A stretch of DNA of 8,451 nucleotides. Source: Desulfobulbaceae bacterium (GTDB taxonomy: Bacteria; Desulfobacterota; Desulfobulbia; Desulfobulbales; Desulfobulbaceae). The translations under genes and the position numbers were made by a program. Every line of letters starts with the position of its first letter. The first letter of the stretch is position 1. The notes under the pieces are model-generated. The model was not told the DNA's origin, ran no database searches, and worked only from the letters and a program-made list of their open reading frames with translations. Below are positions 1 through 6,502 of this stretch, one piece after another. The DNA is taken from contig JALVAI010000233.1 of NCBI GenBank assembly GCA_027011235.1, forward strand, positions 1-8,451. The letters run 5' to 3'.

Positions 1-2
1 TC

Positions 3-1739
3 GATATACGACTATCCGACAAATATACTGCTGATATATTTAAAAAAATTACAAAAAGCCTCACAGAGCTTCAGTACAATGAAATTACAAACAAACTCAA
101 TATATCCAAAGATGATTTACACTCTTCATTACCACAATCCCGATTTATCCTGTCGTATCTGGACAAATTGGGAGCCGAAGGAATTGCAAGCCGGCAACAA
201 TTTGAAAATAACCTAAAAAAATTAAGTAAATCTGGACAGTATTATACTGAAACGCTCACAAAAAAGATCCGGCAACGTTTTCCTTTCGGCCTCGATGAAC
301 CGATACAAAGTTATATCGGAGTTACAGCAGAAGATATAGGCTGTCACGGCTGCAATTTCCTGTATGGAAAGACGATAGGTATTTACGGAGCCATCTCTTA
401 TTACAGGTTCACGGCAAAATTTAATGGTGAATCGGACAACAGGCCAAGACTGGTCAAACGACTGTTGAAACAGGCCCTTTCCAGCATAAACTTCACCTTC
501 GGAATCCCACGATGCAATACACCCTATTGCGCACGCGCATTTCCCAATAATTTACAGGAACATGATGCCAAATCGGAACATCTCTGCAGAATATGCAAGG
601 CCAGGCTGGAGACCTTTAAAAAACATCCCGTAAGCGACACCATGGCTTCCGAATACAGTTATCTTGGTGAACATTATCTTGACAAAAAGAAATGGGGGCC
701 CGCAGTTGAGGCATTTCAAAAGGCGCTTGTCAATGACCCCGACCTGGGTCCGGCCTTTGAAGGTTTAGGCATTGCCTTGGCCAATATGAACAAATTTACC
801 GAGGCCATAAAGGCATATAAAAAGGCCATTGCCGAATATGAAAAATCAGCAAAGATAAATCCGGGAAAAGTGTATGAGAACCTGGGCATTGCCTTGCAGA
901 ATGCCGGCCAGAAAAACAAGGCATTTTCAGCATACATCAAGGCAGAGTCTTTAACTGCTGTTTCCGATTTTACAAATATATCCCTGGGAGATCATTATCT
1001 CTCCGAACAACAATATCATAAAGCCCTGAAGGAATTTCTGGCCGCCCGAAAACAAAATCCAGCCAACAAGGAAGCCGGTTATGGTATTGGCATTGCTTAT
1101 GTTCATCTGGGAAAGCACCAAAAAGCCATTCCATATCTTGAAGAAATTCAGTCAGCCTATTCGGATAACGGAGAATTTTACAGCCTGCTTGGAAGCTGTT
1201 ATCACGAAACAGGAAAAAAGGACCAGGCAGTCCACTGCTACCGGAAAGCCATACAATTAAACCCAAAGCTCCCCACCGTCCATTACAATTTTGGATTATT
1301 GCTGGAACAGCAAGACCCAGCAGCCGCTGTTGATCAGTTTCAAAAAGCCACTAAACTCGATCCTTCATATGTCGATGCCTATACTCAACTTGGCATAACC
1401 TATGGGAAACTGGGACGTCTGTATAAATCAATCGGCTCATTACGGGCCGCACTGAGTTTATCCCCGAATGACGCAAACATACACAACAGCTTAGGGTACA
1501 GCTATTATTTGCAAAAAAAGTACAACAGGGCAATACAGCAGTACGATCAGGCCATCCACCTCAAGCCGAAATTTGCCCTTGCCCATTATAATAAAGCCAT
1601 CGCCCACTATGCCTTGGAAGAGTTTGACTCCGCCATCAAACACTTTGATATTGCCAAAAAATTACATTATCCCTGCTCAAAAAAATTTGAGGCTGCACTG
1701 GCGATTCACCGTTTGGACATGACGAAACAATCTCAATAA
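3..1739 (+). CDS. Inactive archaemetzincin-like domain fused to about ten TPR repeats (5' partial)
   Basis: The frame is open from the window edge, so the true start lies upstream. A TTG at 168 is possible, but it has no ribosome site and 55 sense codons precede it without an ATG. Residues are counted from the codon at position 3 (578 in the window). Residues 1-85 are mostly helical and unrecognised. Residues about 100-205 follow archaemetzincin closely: a GVTAEDIG / NFLYG / AISYYRF core, then the slot for the metzincin motif HExxHxxGxxHC, then CxxxxC and a final CxxC. The slot reads SSINFTFGIPRC (residues 160-171), so the three zinc-binding His and the catalytic Glu are gone, while the four structural-zinc Cys (171, 176, 195, 198) remain. 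Residues 216-559 form a TPR array. There is no visible signal or membrane segment in the part seen. I infer a protein-binding scaffold built on a dead protease. Base composition is AT-richer than downstream. TPR identity is near certain; the archaemetzincin relationship is strong by motif spacing. Confidence 0.9.
   Translation, partial: DIRLSDKYTADIFKKITKSLTELQYNEITNKLNISKDDLHSSLPQSRFILSYLDKLGAEGIASRQQFENNLKKLSKSGQYYTETLTKKIRQRFPFGLDEPIQSYIGVTAEDIGCHGCNFLYGKTIGIYGAISYYRFTAKFNGESDNRPRLVKRLLKQALSSINFTFGIPRCNTPYCARAFPNNLQEHDAKSEHLCRICKARLETFKKHPVSDTMASEYSYLGEHYLDKKKWGPAVEAFQKALVNDPDLGPAFEGLGIALANMNKFTEAIKAYKKAIAEYEKSAKINPGKVYENLGIALQNAGQKNKAFSAYIKAESLTAVSDFTNISLGDHYLSEQQYHKALKEFLAARKQNPANKEAGYGIGIAYVHLGKHQKAIPYLEEIQSAYSDNGEFYSLLGSCYHETGKKDQAVHCYRKAIQLNPKLPTVHYNFGLLLEQQDPAAAVDQFQKATKLDPSYVDAYTQLGITYGKLGRLYKSIGSLRAALSLSPNDANIHNSLGYSYYLQKKYNRAIQQYDQAIHLKPKFALAHYNKAIAHYALEEFDSAIKHFDIAKKLHYPCSKKFEAALAIHRLDMTKQSQ
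480..596 (+). other. Degenerate archaemetzincin active site with intact structural-zinc cysteines
   Basis: The archaemetzincin signature is HExxHxxGx3Cx4CxM, about 16-17 residues, then CxxC. Aligned without gaps, this segment has Ser160-Ser161 for His-Glu, Phe164 for the second His, Gly167 conserved, Arg170 for the third His, Cys171 and Cys176 conserved, Arg178 for the Met-turn Met, and Cys195-x-x-Cys198 conserved. The flanking pattern (AL before, TFG..P inside, DAKS before the last Cys pair) is also family-like. Every residue needed for catalysis is replaced and every structural Cys is kept. Confidence 0.82.
648..1679 (+). repeat. Tandem TPR array, about ten units
   Basis: Ten successive units of about 34 residues show the TPR pattern of a small/aromatic residue near position 8 (often in YxxLG or GIA), Y/F at 11, A near 20 and AxxxxP at 27-32. 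Unit starts fall roughly at residues 216, 250, 290, 323, 357, 391, 425, 458, 492 and 526. Unit 2 carries an insertion of about six residues and unit 7 is one residue short. Such superhelices bind peptides or partner proteins. The repeats are diverged at DNA level, so this is an old array and not a recent tandem duplication. Confidence 0.88.
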
Positions 1740-1853
1740 CCGCCGCATCACTGGACGAGCCGGCAAAAACATGATACAAGGGTGCCTGTCCAATCCGCGC
1801 TGATCTTCCGGTTCAGTATTTTTTATATTCTTTTTTACATAGAGCCTGTCACA
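1740..1853 (+). promoter_or_regulatory. Intergenic leader upstream of hemC; possible promoter
   Basis: This 114-nt gap is the only place for a promoter of the plus-strand tetrapyrrole cluster. Its right half, about 1816-1841, is a T-rich tract holding -10-like hexamers TATATT (1824-1829) and TACATA (1836-1841). Neither has a good -35 element at 16-18 nt; the best upstream hexamers match the consensus poorly. No cobalamin riboswitch or strong hairpin is visible. The promoter assignment rests mostly on position. Confidence 0.25.
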
Positions 1854-2789
1854 ATGAAACAAACCGTAAAAATCGGCACCAGGGCCAGTCTGCTGGCCAT
1901 CACCCAGTCCACCTGGGTCAAGAACCAAATAGAGGCCCAGTATCCTGATACCTCGGTGGAACTGATTAAAATCACCACCAAAGGGGACAAGATTCTCGAT
2001 GTGCCACTGGCCAAGGTGGGGGGCAAGGGACTCTTTGTCAAGGAGATTGAAGATGCACTGATAGACGGCAGGGTCGATCTTGCCGTTCACTCCATGAAGG
2101 ACGTGCCCACCGACCTGCCGGCTGGCCTGCATGTGGCCATCATTCCAGCCCGGGAAACAGCGTTTGACGCCTTTATCTGCAACCACGGTCAAACCATTGA
2201 CGATCTGGCGCAAGGGGCCGTCATCGGCACATCGAGCCTCAGGCGCAAGGCGCAGCTGGCCGCCCTGCGTCCGGACCTCCAAATAAAGGACCTGCGCGGC
2301 AACCTTGACACCAGGCTGCGCAAACTCGATGAAGGCCAATATGATGCCATTATCCTTGCCGGCGCCGGATTGAACCGACTGGGTATGCAGAACCGGATTA
2401 CCTCTTTCTTTCCCCCTGAGCAGATGCTGCCCGCCATTGGCCAGGGTGCGCTCGGTATTGAACTGCGGAAAAACGACCATGAACTGCTGGCAGGGATGCA
2501 GTTTCTCCACGATCAAACAACAGCGGTTACCGTGGCCGCGGAACGCGCCTTTCTCCTGCGCCTGGAAGGCGGATGCCAGGTGCCTATTGGCGCCCATGCG
2601 GTTTTGAAAGGTGATACCGTCAGCTTAAGCGGGCTGATTGCCGAGGTGGACGGAAGCCGGGTCCTGCGCGAGCAGCAAAGCATGCCGGCCGAGCAGGCGG
2701 AATCCCTGGGCCGTGGCCTTGCCGAAATTCTTCTTGATCGCGGCGGCCGGACAATTCTTGATGAGGTCTACCAGGAAACGCTGCCATGA
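1854..2789 (+). CDS. hemC: Hydroxymethylbilane synthase (porphobilinogen deaminase)
   Basis: This cytosolic enzyme condenses four porphobilinogens head to tail into hydroxymethylbilane. The product is 311 residues, the usual size. It begins with the family N-terminus IGTRASLLA (Arg10), and carries HSMKDVPT with the catalytic Asp83, the substrate-binding GTSSLRR (Arg130-Arg131), RGNLDTRL and GQGALGIE. The LRLEGGCQVPIGAHA motif contains Cys241, which anchors the dipyrromethane cofactor. The ATG at 1854 places the start where the family starts; an in-frame GTG at 1782 would add 24 hydrophobic residues that HemC does not have. The ribosome site is weak (AGAG at 1841-1844). The stop overlaps the next start as ATGA, so translation is likely coupled to cobA/hemD. 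All key residues are present. Confidence 0.97.
   Translation: MKQTVKIGTRASLLAITQSTWVKNQIEAQYPDTSVELIKITTKGDKILDVPLAKVGGKGLFVKEIEDALIDGRVDLAVHSMKDVPTDLPAGLHVAIIPARETAFDAFICNHGQTIDDLAQGAVIGTSSLRRKAQLAALRPDLQIKDLRGNLDTRLRKLDEGQYDAIILAGAGLNRLGMQNRITSFFPPEQMLPAIGQGALGIELRKNDHELLAGMQFLHDQTTAVTVAAERAFLLRLEGGCQVPIGAHAVLKGDTVSLSGLIAEVDGSRVLREQQSMPAEQAESLGRGLAEILLDRGGRTILDEVYQETLP
2773..2777 (+). promoter_or_regulatory. Ribosome binding site for the cobA-hemD fusion
   Basis: AGGAA lies inside the last codons of hemC, 8 nt upstream of the ATG at 2786, a normal spacing. It supports initiation at the ATGA overlap. Confidence 0.65.
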
Positions 2790-4345
2790 ACCACCGGAAA
2801 TCACAACTACCCGGCAAGGTGTACCTGGTCGGCGCCGGGCCCGGCGCACCGAACCTTATTACCCTGCGCGGAAAACACCTGCTGGAACGGGCTGAAGTGG
2901 TGGTCTATGATTACCTGGCCAACCCCAAGCTGCTTCGTCATGTGCCGGAAACGGCGCAGCTGGTCTATGCCGGAAAAAAAGGCGGCGGCCTGCATGCCTT
3001 TACCCAGGCCCAGATCAACACACTGCTGATCGATTTTGCCCGCCAGGGTAAACGGGTGGTCCGGCTCAAGGGCGGTGACCCTTTTATCTTTGGCCGCGGC
3101 GCCGAGGAAATTGAAGAACTGGTTGCCGCAGGCATTGACTTTGAAGTCGTGCCCGGAGTTACCTCGGCCACCGCTGCCGCCACCTATGCGGGGATTCCCA
3201 TTACCCATAGAGAGTACACGGCATCGGTCGCCTTTATAACCGGCCACGAGGCGCCCGGCAAAAAGGAATCAAATATTGCCTGGGACAAGCTGGCCACCGG
3301 CGCCGGCACCATTGTTGTCTACATGGGAATTAAAAACCTGCCCATCATCACCAGAAAGCTGATTGACAACGGTCGTTCCCCGGACACCCCGGTGGCCGTT
3401 GTCCGCTGGGCATCCACGCCGGAACAGCACTCGGTTGAAGGTACCCTGGCCACCATAACCGAGGTTGTCAACCAGGCGGGAATCACCCCGCCGGCACTGA
3501 TCATTGTCGGTGACGTGGTCAGACTGCGCTCCACCATTGACTGGTTTGAAAAACGACCGCTGTTCGGCAGACACATGGTCGTTACCAGGACCAGGGAACA
3601 GGCCAGCGAACTGGTTGCCCTGCTGGAAGAAAACGGGGCCGACTGCCTGGAATACCCGACCCTGCACATGGAACCGGCCCGCGACTATACGCTGCTTGAC
3701 GACGCACTGACCAGAATAACAGAGTATGACTGGCTCCTGTTCACCAGTATCAACGCTATCACCTGGTTTTTTGACCACCTCTGGAAAAAAGACATGGATG
3801 TGCGCAGTCTCGGCGGACCGAAAATCGCTGTGGTCGGCAGGGCAACGGCCAAAAAACTGCGCAACTACGGACTGAAGGCCGATCTTATCCCTGAAAAGTT
3901 CACCGGTGAAGGGCTGGCCGCCGCCCTTATCGCCACCGGCATGGAAGGGAAAAAGGTCCTTCTGCCCAGGGCCGAAAAGGCACGGGAAATTCTGCCGGAA
4001 ATGCTTGCCGAAGCAGGGGCCGAGGTGCGGGTTGCACCGGTCTACCGGAATGTCCCGCCCCAGGGCAGAAAGGATGAATTACGGCAAAGGCTGGAAGAGC
4101 AATCCATTGACCTGGTGACCTTTACCAGCTCGTCAACGGTTGATAACTTTCTCACCATGGTGGATGCCGATTCAGAGGAAGAACTGCACCGGCTGATGGA
4201 CCCGGTCAAAATCGCCGTCATTGGACCGATCACCGCCGAGACCGTTGCCCGGCATGGCCTCAAGGTCGATATCCAACCGCAGGAATACACTATTGCCGAC
4301 ATGGTCAATGCTATTGTTACCTACTACCGGAAGGATGGGGACTGA
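2786..4345 (+). CDS. cobA-hemD: Fused uroporphyrinogen-III C-methyltransferase / uroporphyrinogen-III synthase
   Basis: This 519-residue protein joins two successive enzymes. Residues about 10-255 are the SAM-dependent methyltransferase (SUMT): VGAGPG (15-20), the LKGGDPFIFGRG loop (94-105), VPGVTSA (122-128), PITHR (138-142), VVYMG (177-181), WASTPEQ (208-214) and a closing VGDVV. It methylates uroporphyrinogen III at C2 and C7 to give precorrin-2. Residues about 258-519 are the bilobed HemD fold, which cyclises hydroxymethylbilane with D-ring inversion. It shows VVTRTREQ near its start, FTSINA and FTSSST in the two lobes, and a C-terminal VIGPITAETVARHGL. HemD is poorly conserved, but these landmarks are clear. 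The fusion occurs in several anaerobic bacteria and channels flux toward sirohaem and corrinoids. The gene overlaps hemC by 4 nt and the CULT gene by 11 nt. Confidence 0.96.
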   Translation: MNHRKSQLPGKVYLVGAGPGAPNLITLRGKHLLERAEVVVYDYLANPKLLRHVPETAQLVYAGKKGGGLHAFTQAQINTLLIDFARQGKRVVRLKGGDPFIFGRGAEEIEELVAAGIDFEVVPGVTSATAAATYAGIPITHREYTASVAFITGHEAPGKKESNIAWDKLATGAGTIVVYMGIKNLPIITRKLIDNGRSPDTPVAVVRWASTPEQHSVEGTLATITEVVNQAGITPPALIIVGDVVRLRSTIDWFEKRPLFGRHMVVTRTREQASELVALLEENGADCLEYPTLHMEPARDYTLLDDALTRITEYDWLLFTSINAITWFFDHLWKKDMDVRSLGGPKIAVVGRATAKKLRNYGLKADLIPEKFTGEGLAAALIATGMEGKKVLLPRAEKAREILPEMLAEAGAEVRVAPVYRNVPPQGRKDELRQRLEEQSIDLVTFTSSSTVDNFLTMVDADSEEELHRLMDPVKIAVIGPITAETVARHGLKVDIQPQEYTIADMVNAIVTYYRKDGD

Positions 4346-4754
4346 TTGCCGCCACCTTTTGCACCCGGTGCATTGCTATCGTATCGAGCTGCACCAGGGG
4401 AAAGAATCGACCGTCCTTGCCAATTCACACGAACACAAAAAAACCGCTCCGGAGCAGGCCATTCTCTGCCGGGTCTGCTGCGCCGCCATCACCACCCCCG
4501 GCCAAGGCATGGCCAAAGACGGTCTCCATGAACATGTGTTTTTCAATCCTGCCGGGATAGCCTTTGAAATTCGTTGTTACAAACGGGCGCCGGGATGTCT
4601 TATCCGGGGTGAGCCAACCGCTGCCTTTTCCTGGTTTGACGGCTATAACTGGCAATACGCGCTCTGTTCCACCTGCCTCACCCACCTGGGCTGGTGGTTT
4701 ACCGCCCGCCAGGACTCATTTTTCGGCCTGATCGCAAACCGGCTGATGGAATGA
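4335..4754 (+). CDS. CULT-domain (cereblon-like) zinc protein
   Basis: The product is 139 residues, with the CULT fold, the thalidomide-binding domain of cereblon, over residues about 44-139. Zinc ligands are Cys45/Cys48 and Cys111/Cys114. The core has FFNPAGIAFEI, then SWFDGYNW, CSTCLTHLGWWFTA and FFGLI, matching human CRBN's NP.G, SWFPGYAW, C..C..HIGWKFTA and FWGL. The aromatic-cage tryptophans W100, W106 and W120 keep exactly the 6- and 14-residue spacing of CRBN W380, W386 and W400. Phe98 sits where CRBN has His378. There is no Lon-like domain, signal peptide or membrane segment, as in other bacterial stand-alone CULT proteins such as the Magnetospirillum one used in structural work. In eukaryotes the pocket binds cyclic-imide ligands; the bacterial role is unknown. 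The start is uncertain: the ATG at 4335 overlaps the hemD end by 11 nt, but GGAAGG abuts it too closely, and a GTG at 4368 is an alternative. Confidence 0.88.
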   Translation: MGTDCRHLLHPVHCYRIELHQGKESTVLANSHEHKKTAPEQAILCRVCCAAITTPGQGMAKDGLHEHVFFNPAGIAFEIRCYKRAPGCLIRGEPTAAFSWFDGYNWQYALCSTCLTHLGWWFTARQDSFFGLIANRLME

Positions 4755-4847
4755 TAGCGGTAAAATACTTGCAGAGATAAGGTAGTTGTTTTCAGCCGGG
4801 CGCCAGAAAACAGGACAGAGAAAATCGAAATTTTTCGGGGAATCTGA
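4755..4847. other. Short convergent intergenic gap
   Basis: These 93 nt separate the convergent CULT and histidine phosphatase genes, so a bidirectional terminator is expected. The best hairpin is GTTTTC (4788-4793) pairing with GAAAAC (4806-4811) around a 12-nt loop, with no U tract on either side. It is too weak to call a terminator. Nothing else is recognisable. Confidence 0.4.
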
Positions 4848-5483
4848 TCAAAAAAGAGCCACAGGTTCCGCGCCCTGAAGGGTCAACAGATCAAGGATGC
4901 CCAACCGTTCGAGCAAGAGGGTTGTTTCACATATCTGCAAAAGATGGACCTTGTATCCCCTGATCAGCGGTTGCTCAGATGGCAGAAATTTCAGCCCGCA
5001 CAGATGATACACCAGACACTTGAGTACCCCTTCGTGGGTGATAACCAGGACCTTTTCCCCCGGCCAGTTGCGGGCAGCATCCCGTAATGCCGCTCTGGCG
5101 CGGGCCAGGACTTCGAGACGCGACTCGCCCCTCGGTGGTCGAAAATGCCATCCCCGTCGCTGCTGGCGGGCAAAATCCTCGCCCCGGCGCTCACGCAGCT
5201 CACCATAGGTAAGGCCGGACCACTCACCCCAGTCCTGTTCCCGCAGACGTTGATCGGTATGCATGGGCAGGCGCAGGCTATCATTGATCAATTTGCCGGT
5301 TTCCCTGACCCTGCCCAGGTCACTGATCAAGATACGATCCCAAGGCAGCCCCTGCAACTGCTTACCCCAGGCGACCGCCATTTCCCGTCCCTGTTCGGAC
5401 AAGGGGCTGTTTTGCCGTCCCTGGATACGTTGTTCTCCATTCCAGAGGCTGTGCGAATGACGAATACATCCAAAACGAGTCAT
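4848..5483 (-). CDS. Histidine phosphatase family protein (phosphoglycerate mutase-like)
   Basis: The 211-residue protein belongs to the branch 1 histidine phosphatases, which work through a phosphohistidine. The N-terminal motif is IRHSHSLWN with nucleophile His9 next to Arg8, then RIQG, SPLSEQG, SDLGRVRET (Arg58), LREQDWGEWSG (acid/base candidate Glu82), PPRGES, and VITHEGV with the second His150. All catalytic residues are present. The N-terminal motif departs from the common RHGxT, having Ser10-His11-Ser12. Substrate cannot be read from sequence: alpha-ribazole phosphatase (CobC), GpmB-like or a broad sugar-phosphate phosphatase are all possible. The nearby cobA makes a corrinoid role tempting but weakly supported, as this gene is on the other strand. 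The ATG at 5483 begins right at the family's beta strand; the ribosome site is poor. Confidence 0.9.
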   Translation of the reverse strand: MTRFGCIRHSHSLWNGEQRIQGRQNSPLSEQGREMAVAWGKQLQGLPWDRILISDLGRVRETGKLINDSLRLPMHTDQRLREQDWGEWSGLTYGELRERRGEDFARQQRRGWHFRPPRGESRLEVLARARAALRDAARNWPGEKVLVITHEGVLKCLVYHLCGLKFLPSEQPLIRGYKVHLLQICETTLLLERLGILDLLTLQGAEPVALF

Positions 5484-5593
5484 ACAAACACCATGTTATC
5501 CCAAAAATAGGTATTTCAAGTTCCTGGTCTGGAGTCAGCCGCCTTTAGCCGTTCTATAAAGCAGACATAGCAGCAACAGGTTTTCAAGAACAA
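5484..5593 (-). promoter_or_regulatory. Intergenic gap upstream of the histidine phosphatase; possible promoter
   Basis: This 110-nt stretch separates two minus-strand genes. Read on the minus strand it has TTGAAA followed after 15 nt by TAACAT, close to the ATG, a below-consensus sigma-70-like pair with a short spacer. A second TTGAAA near the right end has no well-placed -10. A GC-rich patch holds AGCCG twice as direct, not inverted, copies, so no terminator is visible. The phosphatase may have its own weak promoter or be read through from the operon upstream. Confidence 0.2.
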
Positions 5594-6502
5594 TCACCTG
5601 ACCAGGGCATGGACCCCGACCACCTGTACCCTGGCCTGGATGGTTGGGCCGCAATCGGTCAAAGCATTCAGGGTGGCCAGGTGGGGATGTCCGATTCCAA
5701 TCGCCCAGCCCTTTTCCCGGGCCAGGGCAACCAGCCGGTCAAGCTGGCGACAGATCTTCTTTTCATCCAGAACATTATCCAGGAAAACATGCCGTCGGGC
5801 CGTGGGAACGCCCATCCGCCGGGCCTCATCCAGGCCGGTAGAGGCTGCGGTTGTATAGGAATCCACAAAAAAAAGGCCCTTTTTCCTTAAAACGGCCAAC
5901 ACCTCATGCATGGCGGCCCGGTCCTCGGTAAAGCGTGATCCCATATGATTATTACTGCCGATGGCATGGGGAACACTTTTTAAATCCTCCGCAATCAGCG
6001 TCTGTATCCGCTGCCGGGAATAGTGCCTGTACAGCGCGCCCGGACCCGGGTTGACAGCAGGGTCACGGGCCTGCATGGGCAGGTGCAGCATTACATCTCG
6101 TCCCTTTTCCCAGGCCAGCTCCTCCTGCGTTTTGGTATATGGGGCTTTAGGCAGAAAGGAAAAGGTCAAATCAAGCTCAAGGCCGATAAGACGACGACCA
6201 ATCTGCTGATGATACCCCATGTCATCGATAATGATGGCGATCCGGGGACGACCTTCTTGTGCCCCCCTGGCCACGGACCCCTGGCCTCCGGTTTCTGCCG
6301 CGGCTGTATCGCGCGGTTCGGGCAGGTTTGGTTCCTCAAAAACAATGGTTGTTTTATCTGTTTTGCCTGCCGTTTCAACTGCCGGCGACCTTTTCCCAGG
6401 TTCCCCATCCGATGGAAAAAAGCGGCAGGACAGCAGCAGAAGCACAATCATTGCCAGGGCAAGAACGTGCAGCAGGCGGGCGATGTTGTATCTATGTCCC
6501 AC
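5594..6502 (-). CDS. Divergent polysaccharide deacetylase family protein, probable lipoprotein
   Basis: The 302-residue protein belongs to the divergent polysaccharide deacetylase group (Polysacc_deac_2, formerly DUF610, E. coli YibQ-like), a NodB-fold relative found in envelopes; its biochemical activity is not settled. Residues 1-25 are a basic then leucine-rich signal ending in LLSC, a plausible lipobox with Cys26. Residues 27-85 are a low-complexity, charged linker. The domain begins with IAIIIDDMGY (Asp93-Asp94), followed by FSFLPKAPY, DVMLHLPMQ (His140), SNNHMGSRFT (His186), GLFFVDSYT (Asp214) and GIGHPH (His272, His274), the conserved NodB-like metal and catalytic positions. The start is GTG, directly abutting the TAA of the polyprenyl synthase gene; AGGAAG six nt upstream supports it. 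Arg after Cys26, not Asp, would favour outer-membrane sorting. Confidence 0.9.
   Translation of the reverse strand: MGHRYNIARLLHVLALAMIVLLLLSCRFFPSDGEPGKRSPAVETAGKTDKTTIVFEEPNLPEPRDTAAAETGGQGSVARGAQEGRPRIAIIIDDMGYHQQIGRRLIGLELDLTFSFLPKAPYTKTQEELAWEKGRDVMLHLPMQARDPAVNPGPGALYRHYSRQRIQTLIAEDLKSVPHAIGSNNHMGSRFTEDRAAMHEVLAVLRKKGLFFVDSYTTAASTGLDEARRMGVPTARRHVFLDNVLDEKKICRQLDRLVALAREKGWAIGIGHPHLATLNALTDCGPTIQARVQVVGVHALVR

Noticed and set aside
480..515. Loss of the HExxH motif explained as a frameshift or sequencing error
   Set aside because: The frame is continuous with correct family residues on both sides at unchanged spacing, so the changes are substitutions and not a local frame slip.
1800..1836. 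Possible rho-independent terminator after the TPR gene
   Set aside because: CTGA (1800-1803) can pair with TCAG (1813-1816) before a T-rich run, but the stem is only four pairs with a mismatch and wobble beyond it. The T-run is equally explained as promoter-like sequence.
1782..1853. N-terminal hydrophobic extension of HemC from a GTG at 1782
   Set aside because: It would give a cytosolic enzyme 24 extra, largely hydrophobic residues encoded by the T-rich leader. The family start fits the ATG at 1854.
1677..2597. A 306-codon minus-strand open frame opposite hemC
   Set aside because: It is the antisense of a clear hemC with all catalytic residues; its translation has no recognisable family pattern and it runs across the intergenic leader and the end of the TPR gene.
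4788..4811. Hairpin GTTTTC/GAAAAC between the convergent genes
   Set aside because: Six mostly A-T pairs around a 12-nt loop with no U tract; too weak to call a terminator.
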